Origin: Lepidurus packardi
Taxonomy: Eukaryota; Arthropoda; Branchiopoda; Notostraca; Triopsidae
DNA length: 64,000 nucleotides
Reading direction: 5' to 3'
NCBI GenBank assembly: GCA_023053545.1
Contig: JAKZAN010000002.1
Location: 11,218,790-11,282,789, forward strand
Shown here: positions 49,690-61,682 of the stretch, piece by piece
Position numbering within the stretch: position 1 is the stretch's first letter
Layout: the number at the start of each line of letters is the position of its first letter
Position numbers and translations under genes: made by a program
The notes under the pieces: generated by a model
Told to the model about the DNA's origin: nothing
Databases searched by the model: none
The model's input: only the letters and a program-made list of their open reading frames with translations

Positions 49690-49850
49690 ATGTAATTTAA
49701 ATTAATTTGATCTAGCCTAAACTAACCTAATGCTAATTAACCTATCCAACCTAATCTAACCAGAATTTAATTAAAGTAACGTAATTTAATCTAACCTAAA
49801 TTATAACCTAGCTTAACTAACCTAACGTACTGCAACTAACCGAATACGCT
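49690..49850. repeat. Dispersed aacctaa-rich sequence
   Basis: Many irregularly spaced aacctaa/ctaacc words. CCTAA is the complement of the arthropod telomere unit TTAGG, but the copies are not in a regular array. Confidence 0.4.
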
Positions 49851-50527
49851 GGTTCAGTAGCTGCACCTTCCCGACTGCTTTTTCCCTGCCGGAAATGCAT
49901 CCAATGCACTTGCCCATATAAATATCGACACTTTATGTCAACTAATATTGTAAAATGGCAAGTATATTTCATACATTGTACACGGTTTGTATTTCACTCT
50001 TCCGGCAAGAGACGCAGCGGCTTTCTATATTTTCGGAATTTGCACTCTTCAGTCCTCACCAGACAGAAACACATTTGTTTGTCGCTCCTGCTCATATTTT
50101 GCGCACCTGAAACAAATTAATAAGTATTAGACTTATAATAGCTTTTAAGTCCATATTAATCACAAAATCATTATATTTTCTAAAATTAAAAGGAGAATTA
50201 AAAAAATTAAATCCAGTCATTTGAAGTACACTTGAGTTTTAAATACGCATTAAGGCTCATTAAGTTTCCCTATAATATTTATACGCTCATTAAGTATGTA
50301 TCATGTATATCTAGCCGCCAGCGATAGGCTTTGGGTTTTCCTATATATGCACACGAGGACGTGCCACGTGTAAGTGGAACGGAGAACAAGGTACCGCCTA
50401 TTGGCCTAGATGTACTTCTGAGAGAGTTCCTGTTCACTCTACAAACCATCCGTTACGTAAACAGTGCAAAAACATTTACCAAACTAAATTGACCTTTTTT
50501 CCCCATTAGTGACAGTTCTTCTATACA

Positions 50528-50999
50528 ATGCCATTCGTGACAATTGAAACCAATATCGCAGAAGCAGACATCCCCCAAGAGTTGTGCGAAAAGCTAACCA
50601 AGTGGCTAGCTAAAACTCTAGAAAAGCCTGAAGGGGTAAAAGCTCAATCCATACTATACTGCAGAAAAACGGAATTTTTTATTTCCTGTTTTTTTTTTTT
50701 GCAGAGAATCAGCATTACTTTGCTACCTGAAAGACATATGATGCGTGGAGGTTCCAACGCCCCCCTTCTCCATATGGAATTAGCTGCTGTTGGAGTCATT
50801 AGTGACGGTAAACAGACGGGACCTTTAACCGAACAGTTGTTCGCGATCTTGCAAGAACTAACTGGTCTAACTCAAGATAGGTAAACGGTTAAACATATCA
50901 CTTAATCACTTGAACCCTATGATTGTTTTCAGGATAACGGTAGTTTACAAGCCAATTCAACCTTGGCAAGTAGGTTTGAATGGAGCTACACTGGGTTAG
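50528..50999 (+). CDS. DDT: MIF-family protein, D-dopachrome tautomerase-like
   Basis: Small cytosolic/secreted tautomerase, predicted 116 aa, the usual MIF/DDT length. Three exons: 50528-50635, 50705-50880 and 50933-50999 (351 nt). It begins MPFVTIETNI, with the Pro-2 catalytic base exposed after Met removal and the MPFxxxxTN start typical of DDT. The middle has GGSNAPLLHMELAAVGVI, aligning with the strand that in DDT carries C/SxxxISSIGVV. The end, DRITVVYKPIQPWQVGLNGATL, matches DRILIxFxPxxxWQIGxxGT. Proposed activity: keto-enol tautomerisation; in animals also cytokine-like (family knowledge). Followed closely by ALKBH6 on the same strand. Confidence 0.88.
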
Positions 51000-51282
51000 T
51001 GCCATTGAAAAATAGTAGTTACCTTACAGGAGTGATACAACTCATTCCCGTGCCATCTTATACAGCTAAAACTTAGTGCAATCTTGAAATTATACTTAGA
51101 ACGAAAGCAATATACAAATCTTTACCAAGCCTACCTAGACCTAACTAACAAACTTTGTCATTGTAATTTTGCATTCCAAAATATAGCAATAACCCTACGA
51201 AGGGCCAGAAAAGGAATCTAGGGGAGGGATGGTCTAATGGCGCCACCTTGAGGCGCTCTATAAATTCATTATTGATACTGGT

Positions 51283-52136
<854 letters not shown>

Positions 52137-52178
52137 ACCACTTACCAAGATATGAACCAATATGGATATTAGCCTTTT

Positions 52179-52730
52179 TTAGAGTGAAGGAGCATGGATA
52201 GCTTCAGCTAAGGGAATCCAGTCTAACGCTTGTTGAAGGGCATCATTTTTGGATGGAACCGTATCCCAATTCCAATAAGTTATACCGGAAAACGAGGCAC
52301 TCACAAAAGCGTCATACGAGCCTGTCCCATCTTTACTGTCATCCACACCAGATGTCTTTTCTATGACAAGTCCTTTGTAATGATCTGGCATGGCTAACCT
52401 TTGTCCTTCCAAGGGATATCCTCGAAACGAGCAAACCAATCCTTTAGAAAATAAAAAATTAGAATCAGACGATATCTACGTATTAAGATGTTTAATATTA
52501 TCATTTGCCTGTTTTGTGTACGGTATACCTTCATTGGCGGCTTGACCGGCTTCGTCCGTTTCCGTCTTCAGGTTTGACTCACTTCTACGCATATAAGGGT
52601 TAAAATAAGAGGAAACATTGGCAGGTCCACGCTGCTCAATCCTACAAGGCAAAAGCTGCATACAATTGTCCTCCACTAATTTAATTGTTGCTTTTTCAGC
52701 ATAGACACTTGTCCCGTTGTTCTCAGCCAT
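52179..52730 (-). CDS. RNASEH2C: Ribonuclease H2 subunit C
   Basis: Non-catalytic subunit of nuclear RNase H2, which removes RNA from RNA:DNA hybrids and single ribonucleotides from DNA. Predicted 154 aa in two exons: 52730-52529 and 52441-52179 (465 nt). Recognised by LLPCRIEQRGPANVSSYFNP, CSFRGYPLEGQRLAMPDHYKG and the C-terminal ITYWNWDTVP-x(8)-ALQQALDWIPLAEAIH, which match the strand order and W-x-L-A-x-AIH end of the family. Length is normal. Convergent with ALKBH6, with almost no room for separate 3' UTRs. Confidence 0.88.
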
Positions 52731-53378
52731 GTTTTTGAACTTCTATTTCCAAAAATTCCCGTAGAGGCGCTGGTATTCGTCCAAAATTCAAAACCCGAAT
52801 TTTAACAATATGCCTTTTATTATTTTCGCGCATAGCATCCTTTCCCTTATGCCGCAAAGACGCTTAATACTGTACAAAATCAACACCGCTTACTAATTCA
52901 ACCCTCTTGTTTACCCCACTATATTAGCAAACTACAACTCGAAAAGTTTTTGGCTTTCCTATTTTTTAGTTAACAATGAATTTATCCCGCCCAAAACTTT
53001 TCCTCTCCCAAAAATGGTGAACAGAAATTCCCTACCTGTGCACAAATTTTGACAACGATCGAACAATCAATACCTCTTCAATTATTATTATCTTTTACCA
53101 CAAAATGACATACCCTGGACTTCTTGGGAAAAGACAGGTTGACGACCAACGCCAATATCTTTCCTACTACTAAAATACGTAATTATTTCCTCGTTATAAA
53201 AATCTATGTAAGATGATAAAACATACGTGTAAGGAGAAGACTAGCTAGGATAAAGAATAGAACATGCAGACAAGTAACGTATTATAATTTTTTCTGTTCG
53301 TGACAGACTCCCTTTTCCAGAGAAAGAAGTGAACTTTAAGGAAAAAGAGACAAACTCATCCATAGATAATCTTTGTTT
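52731..53378. other. Intergenic region upstream of RNASEH2C
   Basis: About 0.65 kb, AT-rich. It holds the RNASEH2C promoter side and the 3' UTR of the BAH-domain gene. No coding sequence seen. Confidence 0.45.
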
Positions 53379-56300
53379 TTACGTAGGATTCTTCAAAATG
53401 CGCTTTTGTCGGAAATCGTACACTTTGCGGCACACCAGTACTCGATCAGGCGCTATTTGTAACGGTGGCCAACGCTCTAAACGATTTGTCAAATCTTCGT
53501 AACCTTCTCCAATCCGAGCGGGGGGCACCACACATGATGGAGGAACTAATCCAGCCTCAACCATTCGCACATGCTTCCTATACCTAGTACCAAAACTCGG
53601 TTACGAAAATCCAATCAAACGTTGCAGAAATCCGGAAATTTTACCTGCAGTACTCATTAAAGGTAAGTACGTAACATTTATCCTCAATACAGGCCACACT
53701 GGTGAAATCCCTGTGTCTGGAAGCAAAAACCTCGTCGGGCAGATCATTAGGAAGTCTCCCCTGTTCCGTGTGTTCGGGGCGATAGTACCACAGAACCGAT
53801 ATCATCATCTCACCTAAACGATCATAGAAAGATATTCATCTAGGTTTATAATGACGGTCAAATTACCATCCTCGCTGTTTTCAAATAATGCGGCAACTTT
53901 GGCAACGTAAGGCAGATCTTTGGGGCGTGGTCCAGAGCGTAATAAGACACAATCACGTACACGGATAACATCGCCTTCAGAGTGCTTAATGGCCGGGTAA
54001 CACCGACGCGTCACTCCCACGTCATCATTCTGGAAACCCAAATCATATGTTAAAGGTTTCTGAACTGTCTTTCAGGTTTGAGAATAAAATCAAAGTGGCT
54101 CACTCTGAGGTAGATCTTGGCTTCGTAAGGCTCACCTTCCCATCTCCAGCCGTTTGACCACTGAGGTTTTGCCGCACTTTCATGTGTAAGCTTACCAATT
54201 ACCATAGCATTGCAATTGATGTCACTATTCATTCTTACACTGCTCTTTTCGCTCTTCCCATCATCTTTCCCGTCCGTAAGTACAGTTCCTTTGGCTAAAA
54301 TAGCTGTTTTTGCTTTCGGTGACGCTAAACTCTGCACCTTAATTTTCCTGGGTTGTTTTTTCTCTTTTTCTTTCAACACTTTGATCCCGACTTGCAGTTT
54401 ACCTTCATTTGTCTTGGGTAAAGCACTCTTTTTTGTTGTTTCTTTGGGCTTGATCTGCTTTGGCTCAAGTCGCCGCATTTCTGACTTAGTCTTCAACTTT
54501 TCGTTCTTCTTCTTCAGAATCTTCCCTTTCGCCTTTTTAGCCCTGTCTTCAAATCGACTGATAAGCTTCTTTTTCGCCTTGTCACCGGACTCGGATTTCG
54601 ACGTTTTCTTCGGATTACCGAGTGACGCACTTCCTTTTTTCCGTTTCGTTGCCCACTTGCAGCAAGTGATAGTTATGGAGGAATCGTCGCCGGATTTTTT
54701 ATCTTCCGAATTCGGCGTGGGCTCGCTCATACTTGCTACAATAAATGCCTCTAAACGTGGGGAGGCAGAAGCATTACGTGAAGGTGGTGGGGGTGTAGTA
54801 TCATCCTCTCTGGGACCCACGCCCTCACCAGACATGGGCCCAGCCCATCCGTTTTTTGGACAGGCTGGAGATGAAGAGGGACAAGAGCAAGGAACACTAC
54901 AATTCCCGCCATATCCCGAGGAAGACCCTGTAAAACAAGACGGTGCATTACTAGTTTCAAACCACGAACAACAACAACAAAAAATACAAAATGTACAAAA
55001 TGAAATGTATAAAATGGAAAAAAATGATAACATGGAAAAATTTTAAAAAAATTAACAAATCTAAAGGTATAAAATGGAATTATCTAAAATAAATTCTGAC
55101 GTTATAAAGATTACAGGAACAGTAAATGGTTGTAACGCTTAAAATGTTCCGTTTAATTGAAAAGAAACTAGGAAAAACCTCCCTTACCAGGAGTTGGCGG
55201 CGCAAAAGTCCAGTACGGTGCTGCGGATAAGGCCGTCCCTAATCTAGAAGCTGGTAACCATGTGGAAGCATGAGTCCGCGTCTCGACTTGGGTATAGAGC
55301 GGCGCTACGTTGAGAACACTGGACGCAGCCTCTGCCACGGTCTTGGCGCTGGGCATCGGGGCGATATAATGCGAGTGGAGGACCGAAACAGATGGCAGGG
55401 GCGGGGCTGGCGGTACTGGGGGTGGGCAGTAGTAAGGTGAGTAGGAAAAGGCTCCTGGGTATAAGCAACTTGGGTAAGGGTACCGAGCCACGTCCGAGTA
55501 ATGCGTAGGGGACATGTACGGATTGTAGAGGGAGTCCTGATAGCCAGAGGCAGGGGTAGCAAAAGATGGTGGGTAATGGAGTGGCGCGAACCGTGCCGGA
55601 GCTGGCTGAGGTTGATGCGGATACGGGGTCACGTGCAACGTCGGAGGAGGTAGAGGTGGGGGCGAAAACTGATTTGTTTCTTGCTTGGTGTAACTTAAGG
55701 TTGGGCGAGCTAAGTGAGGTGATTGTTGCGTTGAAGACGACGTTCTTCTTTCAACCGTGTTAGGATGCGCTACTGAGCTAGAGAGTGGGCACCAACCTAC
55801 CCAAAATGAAATCTTGCGTTAATAGATAGGTTTAACTTGGATTAACACAACATCCAAGAAGTGATTAAAGAGAATTAATACAAAAACCTTCTTTAAATTT
55901 TTTCCCCCGTAACTAACCTGATATATGAATTGCAATAAAAAGGATCAACATGTGAATTTAAAAGTCCAATTCTTTGAAGCCTAACACTAGATGATTCTAT
56001 TTTAAAAAAGAGTAAGAAGAAATCTCAAACGGCTACTGGCTAAAACTGAAACACGAAAACTGATTCAAGTGAAAAAGATAACAAAACGAGAGATTATTTG
56101 AAAAGCAGAATTTGTTTCGAATGCCACGCAAGTGACGTAAACATCCGAAATAATAAGTCATCAACAAGGAAAACTTGAAAAAAAAATTTCTAGTTCTTAG
56201 GGAATAACTTTAGCTTACTAATGAATACTGGCGGTTTGCTATGAACGGAAATGAATAATTCCGGAAAGTTCAAGTGATCCTGACTAATTACCCATGGAAG

Positions 56301-59300
56301 ACGTCATAGAAAGCGAAAACCTTTGACACGAATTCTTTCGTTACGTTTCAAAACTTCGTTAAGTCGACAGCCTTCAGTGACAGTTTTCAACCATGAAAAC
56401 ACTATAAACGTACTTTTGGGGAAGATACAGTTAATCTGACATTTACAAAGAAATCAGTTAAAAATTCGAACAGCTTGAGAGGTACTCAATTTTAAATAGA
56501 AAAATCGAAGACAATGCAGCCGCTCCCGCATACCTTAGCTCGGCACCGGAGAGTAGCATTGATAAATTCGGATTAACCTTTTGCTAAGCTCATTTAAGAA
56601 AAATTCTTAATGAATGTAGTTGAACTTATTAACATCTAGTGCACGTTAAGCCTAGGTCTCCTTTGGCTCATAGAAAAGCAACAATATTCATACTTATTAC
56701 GCGGAGATTCGTATAACCGAAAATCGGGTACTGGCTTGTTTAACCAAAGAAGCAATTATCATCTACTTTTTGATACTTTCACACACGTTTCCTTTTTCTA
56801 GATTCACTGCACCCACTATGGTTTATTTCTCACCGATTTTTGCGGAATTCCTAATTAAACGACTGCTTCCCTTTGTGGCAAATCTTTTAAATTTAACTTG
56901 TCATAAGTTTCAATGAGCCGCAACTTCTCTTTTACATCTAAATCACAACACTGCGCTTTTGAAGCCTATTCCTACGCTTAGGTAGGGTTTTCAACACAAT
57001 ATCCCTTCTAAGTTTCTCAGTCAATTAAAGAACTGAACATTCAATTGAATAACCTGCTCGCTTAATTGACTGGGGAGTTTAGAAGGGATTTCCCCTAAGC
57101 GTAGAAGTAGCCTGGGAATGACAGGATTGGTCAATACCACGTAAACGCAATGTCTTTTTATCAATATGCAAAGTCCATGTAAAAATAACTACTATAATTC
57201 CGTTAATGTACTGTGAAGATTCTTTTAAAATTGATTCTAATATCCGAAAGGGTGTTTCTAAGGATCGATTAAAACGCTACGAATTTTACCATTTTGAATC
57301 GGTGCTTTTAAAATTTGATTCCGAAAAGCGACTGATTTTTTTTTTTTTTTTAAACTATACCAGCGTAGGCTTTTGCTTATTGCTGGTATCATATATTCAT
57401 GTCGCAAAACTATATAAGTCACATGATTAGAGATTGTTAATAGCGGCTGATTCTAATAACAAGTAATCAGATTAAGCGGCGTTAAATATGAATCTAAATA
57501 AAACAACTGCCCTTGAAAAGTCTTCCTTGTTTTTCCGACTGAGCCTCTTACGCCGCCTGTGCCGAGCTAAGATATATGAATCCCTACACCTGACACTATA
57601 AAATACGACCCGAATGTCTCAAGAATAAAAACCGACAGTGCCCCAAAACAGGGAGCTAAAATATCAATACGAAATTTACACCCAAAACATTTAATCAATA
57701 AGTTAAAACTACATTTCGCAACAGCAAAAAATAGACAAGGAAAAAAAAGAGGAAACACGAAATGAGGGATTGCTTGCTTCTTACTTGAACGTGGTGATCT
57801 ACTATCAGAACGAATACTAGATTCGCTCAAACGCTCCGGTTCAATTTTCACCGTGCAAACATCTAATCTTGGGCTCGAAGGACTTGAAGGACGCATGGGA
57901 TCCCACTGGTCAGGTAATCGCATACTTCTTAGTGCACCCAATGGGTTATACGCTGACCCTTGTGTAATGGAACTTGTAACCTACAATTGTAAACGCGTGA
58001 AAACAGCCATAAAAGGGTCTGGAACGAGCGAGTTCCTTAGAATAGAAGAAAAAGAGCAAAAAAGTTACCGTTTCCCGACGCTCCTTTGAATTGCTCCCTT
58101 TGTGATACGAATGCGAAGTGAAACTTTTCTTCAACATCTTGGTCCCATCTGGGCTCGTGCTGCAGGTGTCAATGACCACCTTTGATATCGTGACGCTATG
58201 ATCGCTTTTGACTAACCCAGTTTTCTCTCGGGTTTCCTCACTGGGGTCAGGACAGGATGCCAGTTCACTCGTTGAACCAGAAATGAGTCTATTTTCAGGG
58301 TTGGGGTCATTTCTTGTTCCCATCACTTCGCTATTTTTGCTTGTCGATGACGACGCAGATGATCTCTTCGCGGGTGACGTCACATACTTTTCGGCCCACT
58401 GGGAGGCAGCCATGATTGCAGAGGCATTCAAACTGGCCATTCGTTTGGGCAAAACACCGCCCTTATCCACCAAGCTTGCTAACTGACTCTGTTTCTTCTT
58501 CTCGAGCCGCTCCATCTTTTGCTTACGTAAAACTGCCCTTGTCCGAATAAGTCGATGCGGCGATTCCTTCACCGTCAACGTTTTTGCCTTGCGTGCCTTC
58601 TTTTTCTGAACTTTGCCGCCATTCTTCGCAGTTTTCAGCCTGGTGTTAGCGGGTAATGTTGATCTGTATCGCGTAACGCGTTCGTCTTGCGAGGAGGAAT
58701 CGCCCGATTCGGAATCGTTACTGCCCTCACTAGAATCACTCGGATCGCTGCAATCGGAACTTGAAGAATGGTGGGCCGTTCGATATTCCACTCGTGTTTC
58801 GTTCTCCAATAAGCAATGAACTTTAGCTGATGCATTCAAACTGGCCACTCTTTTGCGCTTCGGACGAATCTCCGTCACCGTTTCCTTCCTGCTGTTCTTC
58901 GGTTTCTTTGCCACCGTTTTCCGTGGCCTTTTCTTCACAACTTTGTCCGCTTCGGTGACATCTTTAACCTTATCCTCAACACTGCTTAACGCTGGAGTGT
59001 GCATGGTACTGGCAGTACTGGCAGGAGCAAGGGAATCGGTACTAGTACCGGCACCACCCCGGGCTACTTGTTCGATGGTTTCCATCATGTGGTTCCACTG
59101 CTGAGCTACGAGTGGCTGAGGGTGCGATTCTGGCGCTTTGGTATGGATTGCGTTGTGGCAAGTGACGGTGAAGGATTGAATCCGGCTGCTCGTGTTCGTA
59201 GTCAGGGCCGTGTTGGTGGATGACGTGAGCACGGCGTACACTGACGTCGTGCACGTGGTCGTTAGCAGCGCAACGTCGTTCGCTGATGAATTACCGTGCA

Positions 59301-59715
59301 ACCTCGAACGTAATGAGTCCCTCAAGGTAGACAATTTCAGATCATCCTCACCTGTGCTCACGGGAGAGATGGATTTGACAGAATTGGTTCGCCGATGACC
59401 GTCTCTTTCCACTTTGGGAGTCTGAGCCCTGCTGGGGGATACTTTGGAAGGACGGGGCTTTCCGGCCTGTCCACTACGGGGGTTAACAAGTTGAGAAGGG
59501 ACTGAATTCTTTTTCTTTCGTGTCTTGAACTGCCACATGGACTTGGGAGACGCCGACACTGCTGGATTCTTGGATGGGCCGCTACTGGAACTTCGTGCGC
59601 AACTCCGGAGCGTCAGCTTCAAACGCCGTTTCAAACGGTCTAATTTGACGTTCTTCTGCTTATTCTTGGCTTTGTCATGCTTACTCGGTGGCTGCTCTAA
59701 GGCTTGATCACGCAT
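53379..59715 (-). CDS. wge: BAH-domain chromatin protein, winged eye / TNRC18 / BAHCC1 family
   Basis: Nuclear chromatin-binding protein, predicted 1270 aa from the ATG at 59715 (an in-frame stop lies upstream). Exons: 59715-58069, 57980-57785, 55796-55188, 54927-54104, 54029-53867, 53813-53645 and 53583-53379, total 3813 nt with all phases matching. The first exon is Lys/Arg/Ser-rich with acidic Ser runs. Next comes a segment with a VKIEP sumoylation-like motif, a Pro/Tyr-rich exon (55796-55188), and a highly basic K-rich stretch. The C-terminal BAH domain begins [18 protein letters not shown] and continues with [40 protein letters not shown] and [14 protein letters not shown]. Family BAH domains read methylated histone H3 (K27me3 or K9me3) and help silence genes. 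The phrase ASLNASA occurs twice in exon 1. More upstream exons cannot be excluded. Confidence 0.88.
56962..57114. repeat. Imperfect palindromic element (MITE/foldback-like)
   Basis: Left arm words AGCCTATTCCTACGCTTAGG ... ATCCCTTCTAA ... AGTCAATTAA are mirrored on the right as TTAATTGACT ... TTAGAAGGGAT ... CCTAAGCGTAGAAGTAGCCT. Arms are about 60 bp with a central spacer of about 30 bp. No target duplication could be settled by eye and there is no coding capacity. It lies in the large intron of the winged-eye gene. Confidence 0.65.
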
Positions 59716-61275
59716 GTTTTTTTTCTCCCAGTCAAAAACACCGTTAGTTCATGTGCGTGTCTGCCTGGTTTTAGGGGGGGGGGGGTTTATAGTGGCTGCA
59801 TCATCAAGGCTTCACACCATTTTTACCTATTCAAAGGCAAAGGGAAAACGATGCATTTAAGACTAAAGCTGCAAACGCTTCAACTCGGAGACTATGAGCT
59901 GCTATCCTGCTATAAGCTGTCGTGACCAGGTGTTCCTCGGGAACAGAACACGACAGCACAGAAAAAGCAAAAGAGCCGGAAGGCCGGGAGCTGTTTGGCA
60001 CACTCGACTACATACGAGACCTTGCTTCTAAGTAAAACGGGTAATCGTGCTCTGTGCCTTCTGTGCTGGTGCTGCACGATCCCGGACTAAATGAAAAACG
60101 CATTTATCAAGAAACTAACTCGCACAACAAGACAATTGTGAGGTCGTTGAACAGGCAGTCCTCCTTATTCCTGGCTGAAAACTACAACTGATAACGGGAA
60201 AGGCGAACGATGAGCAGATGAAATGTTTACTTATAATATTGGTTGAAATCCAAGATTAAGGCAAGCAGTAATTGAAACAGGTTTTGATTACTGGTTGTTC
60301 GCTCCGATTGAAAGACTGGGATAAGGTCAAGGGTAAGAGGAACCAGAAGAGTAGGTTTTAAGATGGATCTCTTGATACGATAGAAAAAATCAATACTCTA
60401 CGGTCCCATTCGGTAGACTGTAGTGAACCAAGAGGTAGATATATCAATATAGGTGTAATTTATGACCATTCCCGCTTGACGTAATGAACCACTTCTGGAA
60501 TACAAGATAGGAAAGTGCTGAATTTTCCCATTTGCCTTTTTTATTAATAAATAAGCGTCCCCTTTATTGCCATTTCCATGCCTAAACTTATTCTGTATAT
60601 GTTAAAGACTAACTAAATACTTTGAGCAAATATTATCTCCTGATTTTAAAAACGATGATCGTGGGAAATCTCCCCAATTTTGACCAGATTAAATTCCCAC
60701 TGGTCATGGAGCACAGCCAGCGTAAAATATGAGGTTCATTTAGAAATGAACATACATATAACATACATTTTGTCAGCCATGCATTACTATCCTGCTTTCT
60801 ATGCGACCAAAACAGATTACCAAGTGCAAGACTAGGGTGTGCCCTACTTTCTGAACTGGTAACGTTTCATGCATAAAATAAGGGCTACTTACTTTAAGAC
60901 AACATAAGAGGGTTATCCTGCAATTCTTCATTAATTTCACACGATTCAATGTAAGAGGAACAATACTTTATAGAGACGTATGCAGCACTAGATTCACTTG
61001 TTTTGCAATAAACGAGATCAGCCCCAGGTTCACTCACCCTTTTTCATAGGAAAAACTGACTGCCGCTGCCATCTATAAAAAGGCTTCAACACTAGCTAAA
61101 AAGGCGCAACTTCGAATTCCTTTTGAACTCAGCTCGGCTAACTTATGTTTATGCAACGATGAACAATCATATAAAACTAACCATAAAATTTTGCCTGAGT
61201 GAGCTCCAAGGCGAAAAAATATTTGTGAAATAGAACGAAACGCAATAAACAACAACACTTTACAAATACTTGCGA
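59716..61275. other. Region upstream of the winged-eye gene
   Basis: About 1.5 kb with the presumed winged-eye promoter and 5' UTR, including a run of twelve G at about 59774-59785. No supportable gene. Confidence 0.4.
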
Positions 61276-61422
61276 ATGAAACAATATATACAGTTTTTTT
61301 TCCTTGTCGCAATTCTGGGATTGGCTGCGGTCAATGCATTGCTGTATTTTCGAAAAGGAAAAGAGACAGCGTTTCCCATCGGCCAGGGGCACAAGTCAAT
61401 CCAATCGCCATGCAGGTGACGG
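61276..61422 (+). CDS. Possible small secreted or membrane peptide (uncertain)
   Basis: ATG at 61276 opens a 48-residue frame starting MKQYIQFFFLVAILGLAAVN, a convincing signal peptide or membrane anchor, followed by ALLYFRKGKETAFPIGQGHK and a few more residues. It ends at a TGA that overlaps a possible donor (tgcag|gtgacg). A 39-nt stretch ending tgcag would allow the frame to continue into a basic sequence with an Arg-Arg pair, but that intron would be very short. It could equally be chance or a 5' exon of the gene at 61683. No homologue recognised. Confidence 0.3.
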
Positions 61423-61682
61423 TAGAAGTTTTCCTTGACTTTCCTGACATGCAGCTTCCATCACATTTGCGTTCCACTCACGCCACGCAGCCGGAGCCAA
61501 AAACCAAACAGGGCTTGGAAACTTGCCCGACGAGGAGGTTCGGTTCTAGTTGTAGAGGTATGCGAGAAACTGCGTTCTCTCGCTAAAGCCAGCACTCCTT
61601 CAATCCTTCTGTTATGGAGATGGACAGCCTGTGAAACGTGTGCCTACCATCTGCTCAGAATCTTTTAATTTGCCACAAAATC

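Larger units (their letters stand above)
47177..50527. other. Gene-poor region with repeats
   Basis: About 3.3 kb between the nicotinic subunit and the DDT gene. Candidate poly(A) signals lie at 47580 and 49140. It contains a tRNA-like relic (48757-48840) and a stretch rich in CCTAA words (49690-49850). Open frames on both strands at 48233-48643 lie over simple, T/A-rich sequence and are not supported as genes. Confidence 0.4.

Noticed and set aside
49690-49850. Interstitial telomere array (CCTAA words)
   Set aside because: Words are irregular and diverged, not a tandem array; kept only as a low-confidence repeat.
54210-55046. 278-codon plus-strand frame opposite the winged-eye exon
   Set aside because: Shadow of the Lys-rich minus-strand coding sequence (Phe/Leu-rich complement); the minus strand has the splice sites and the BAH context.
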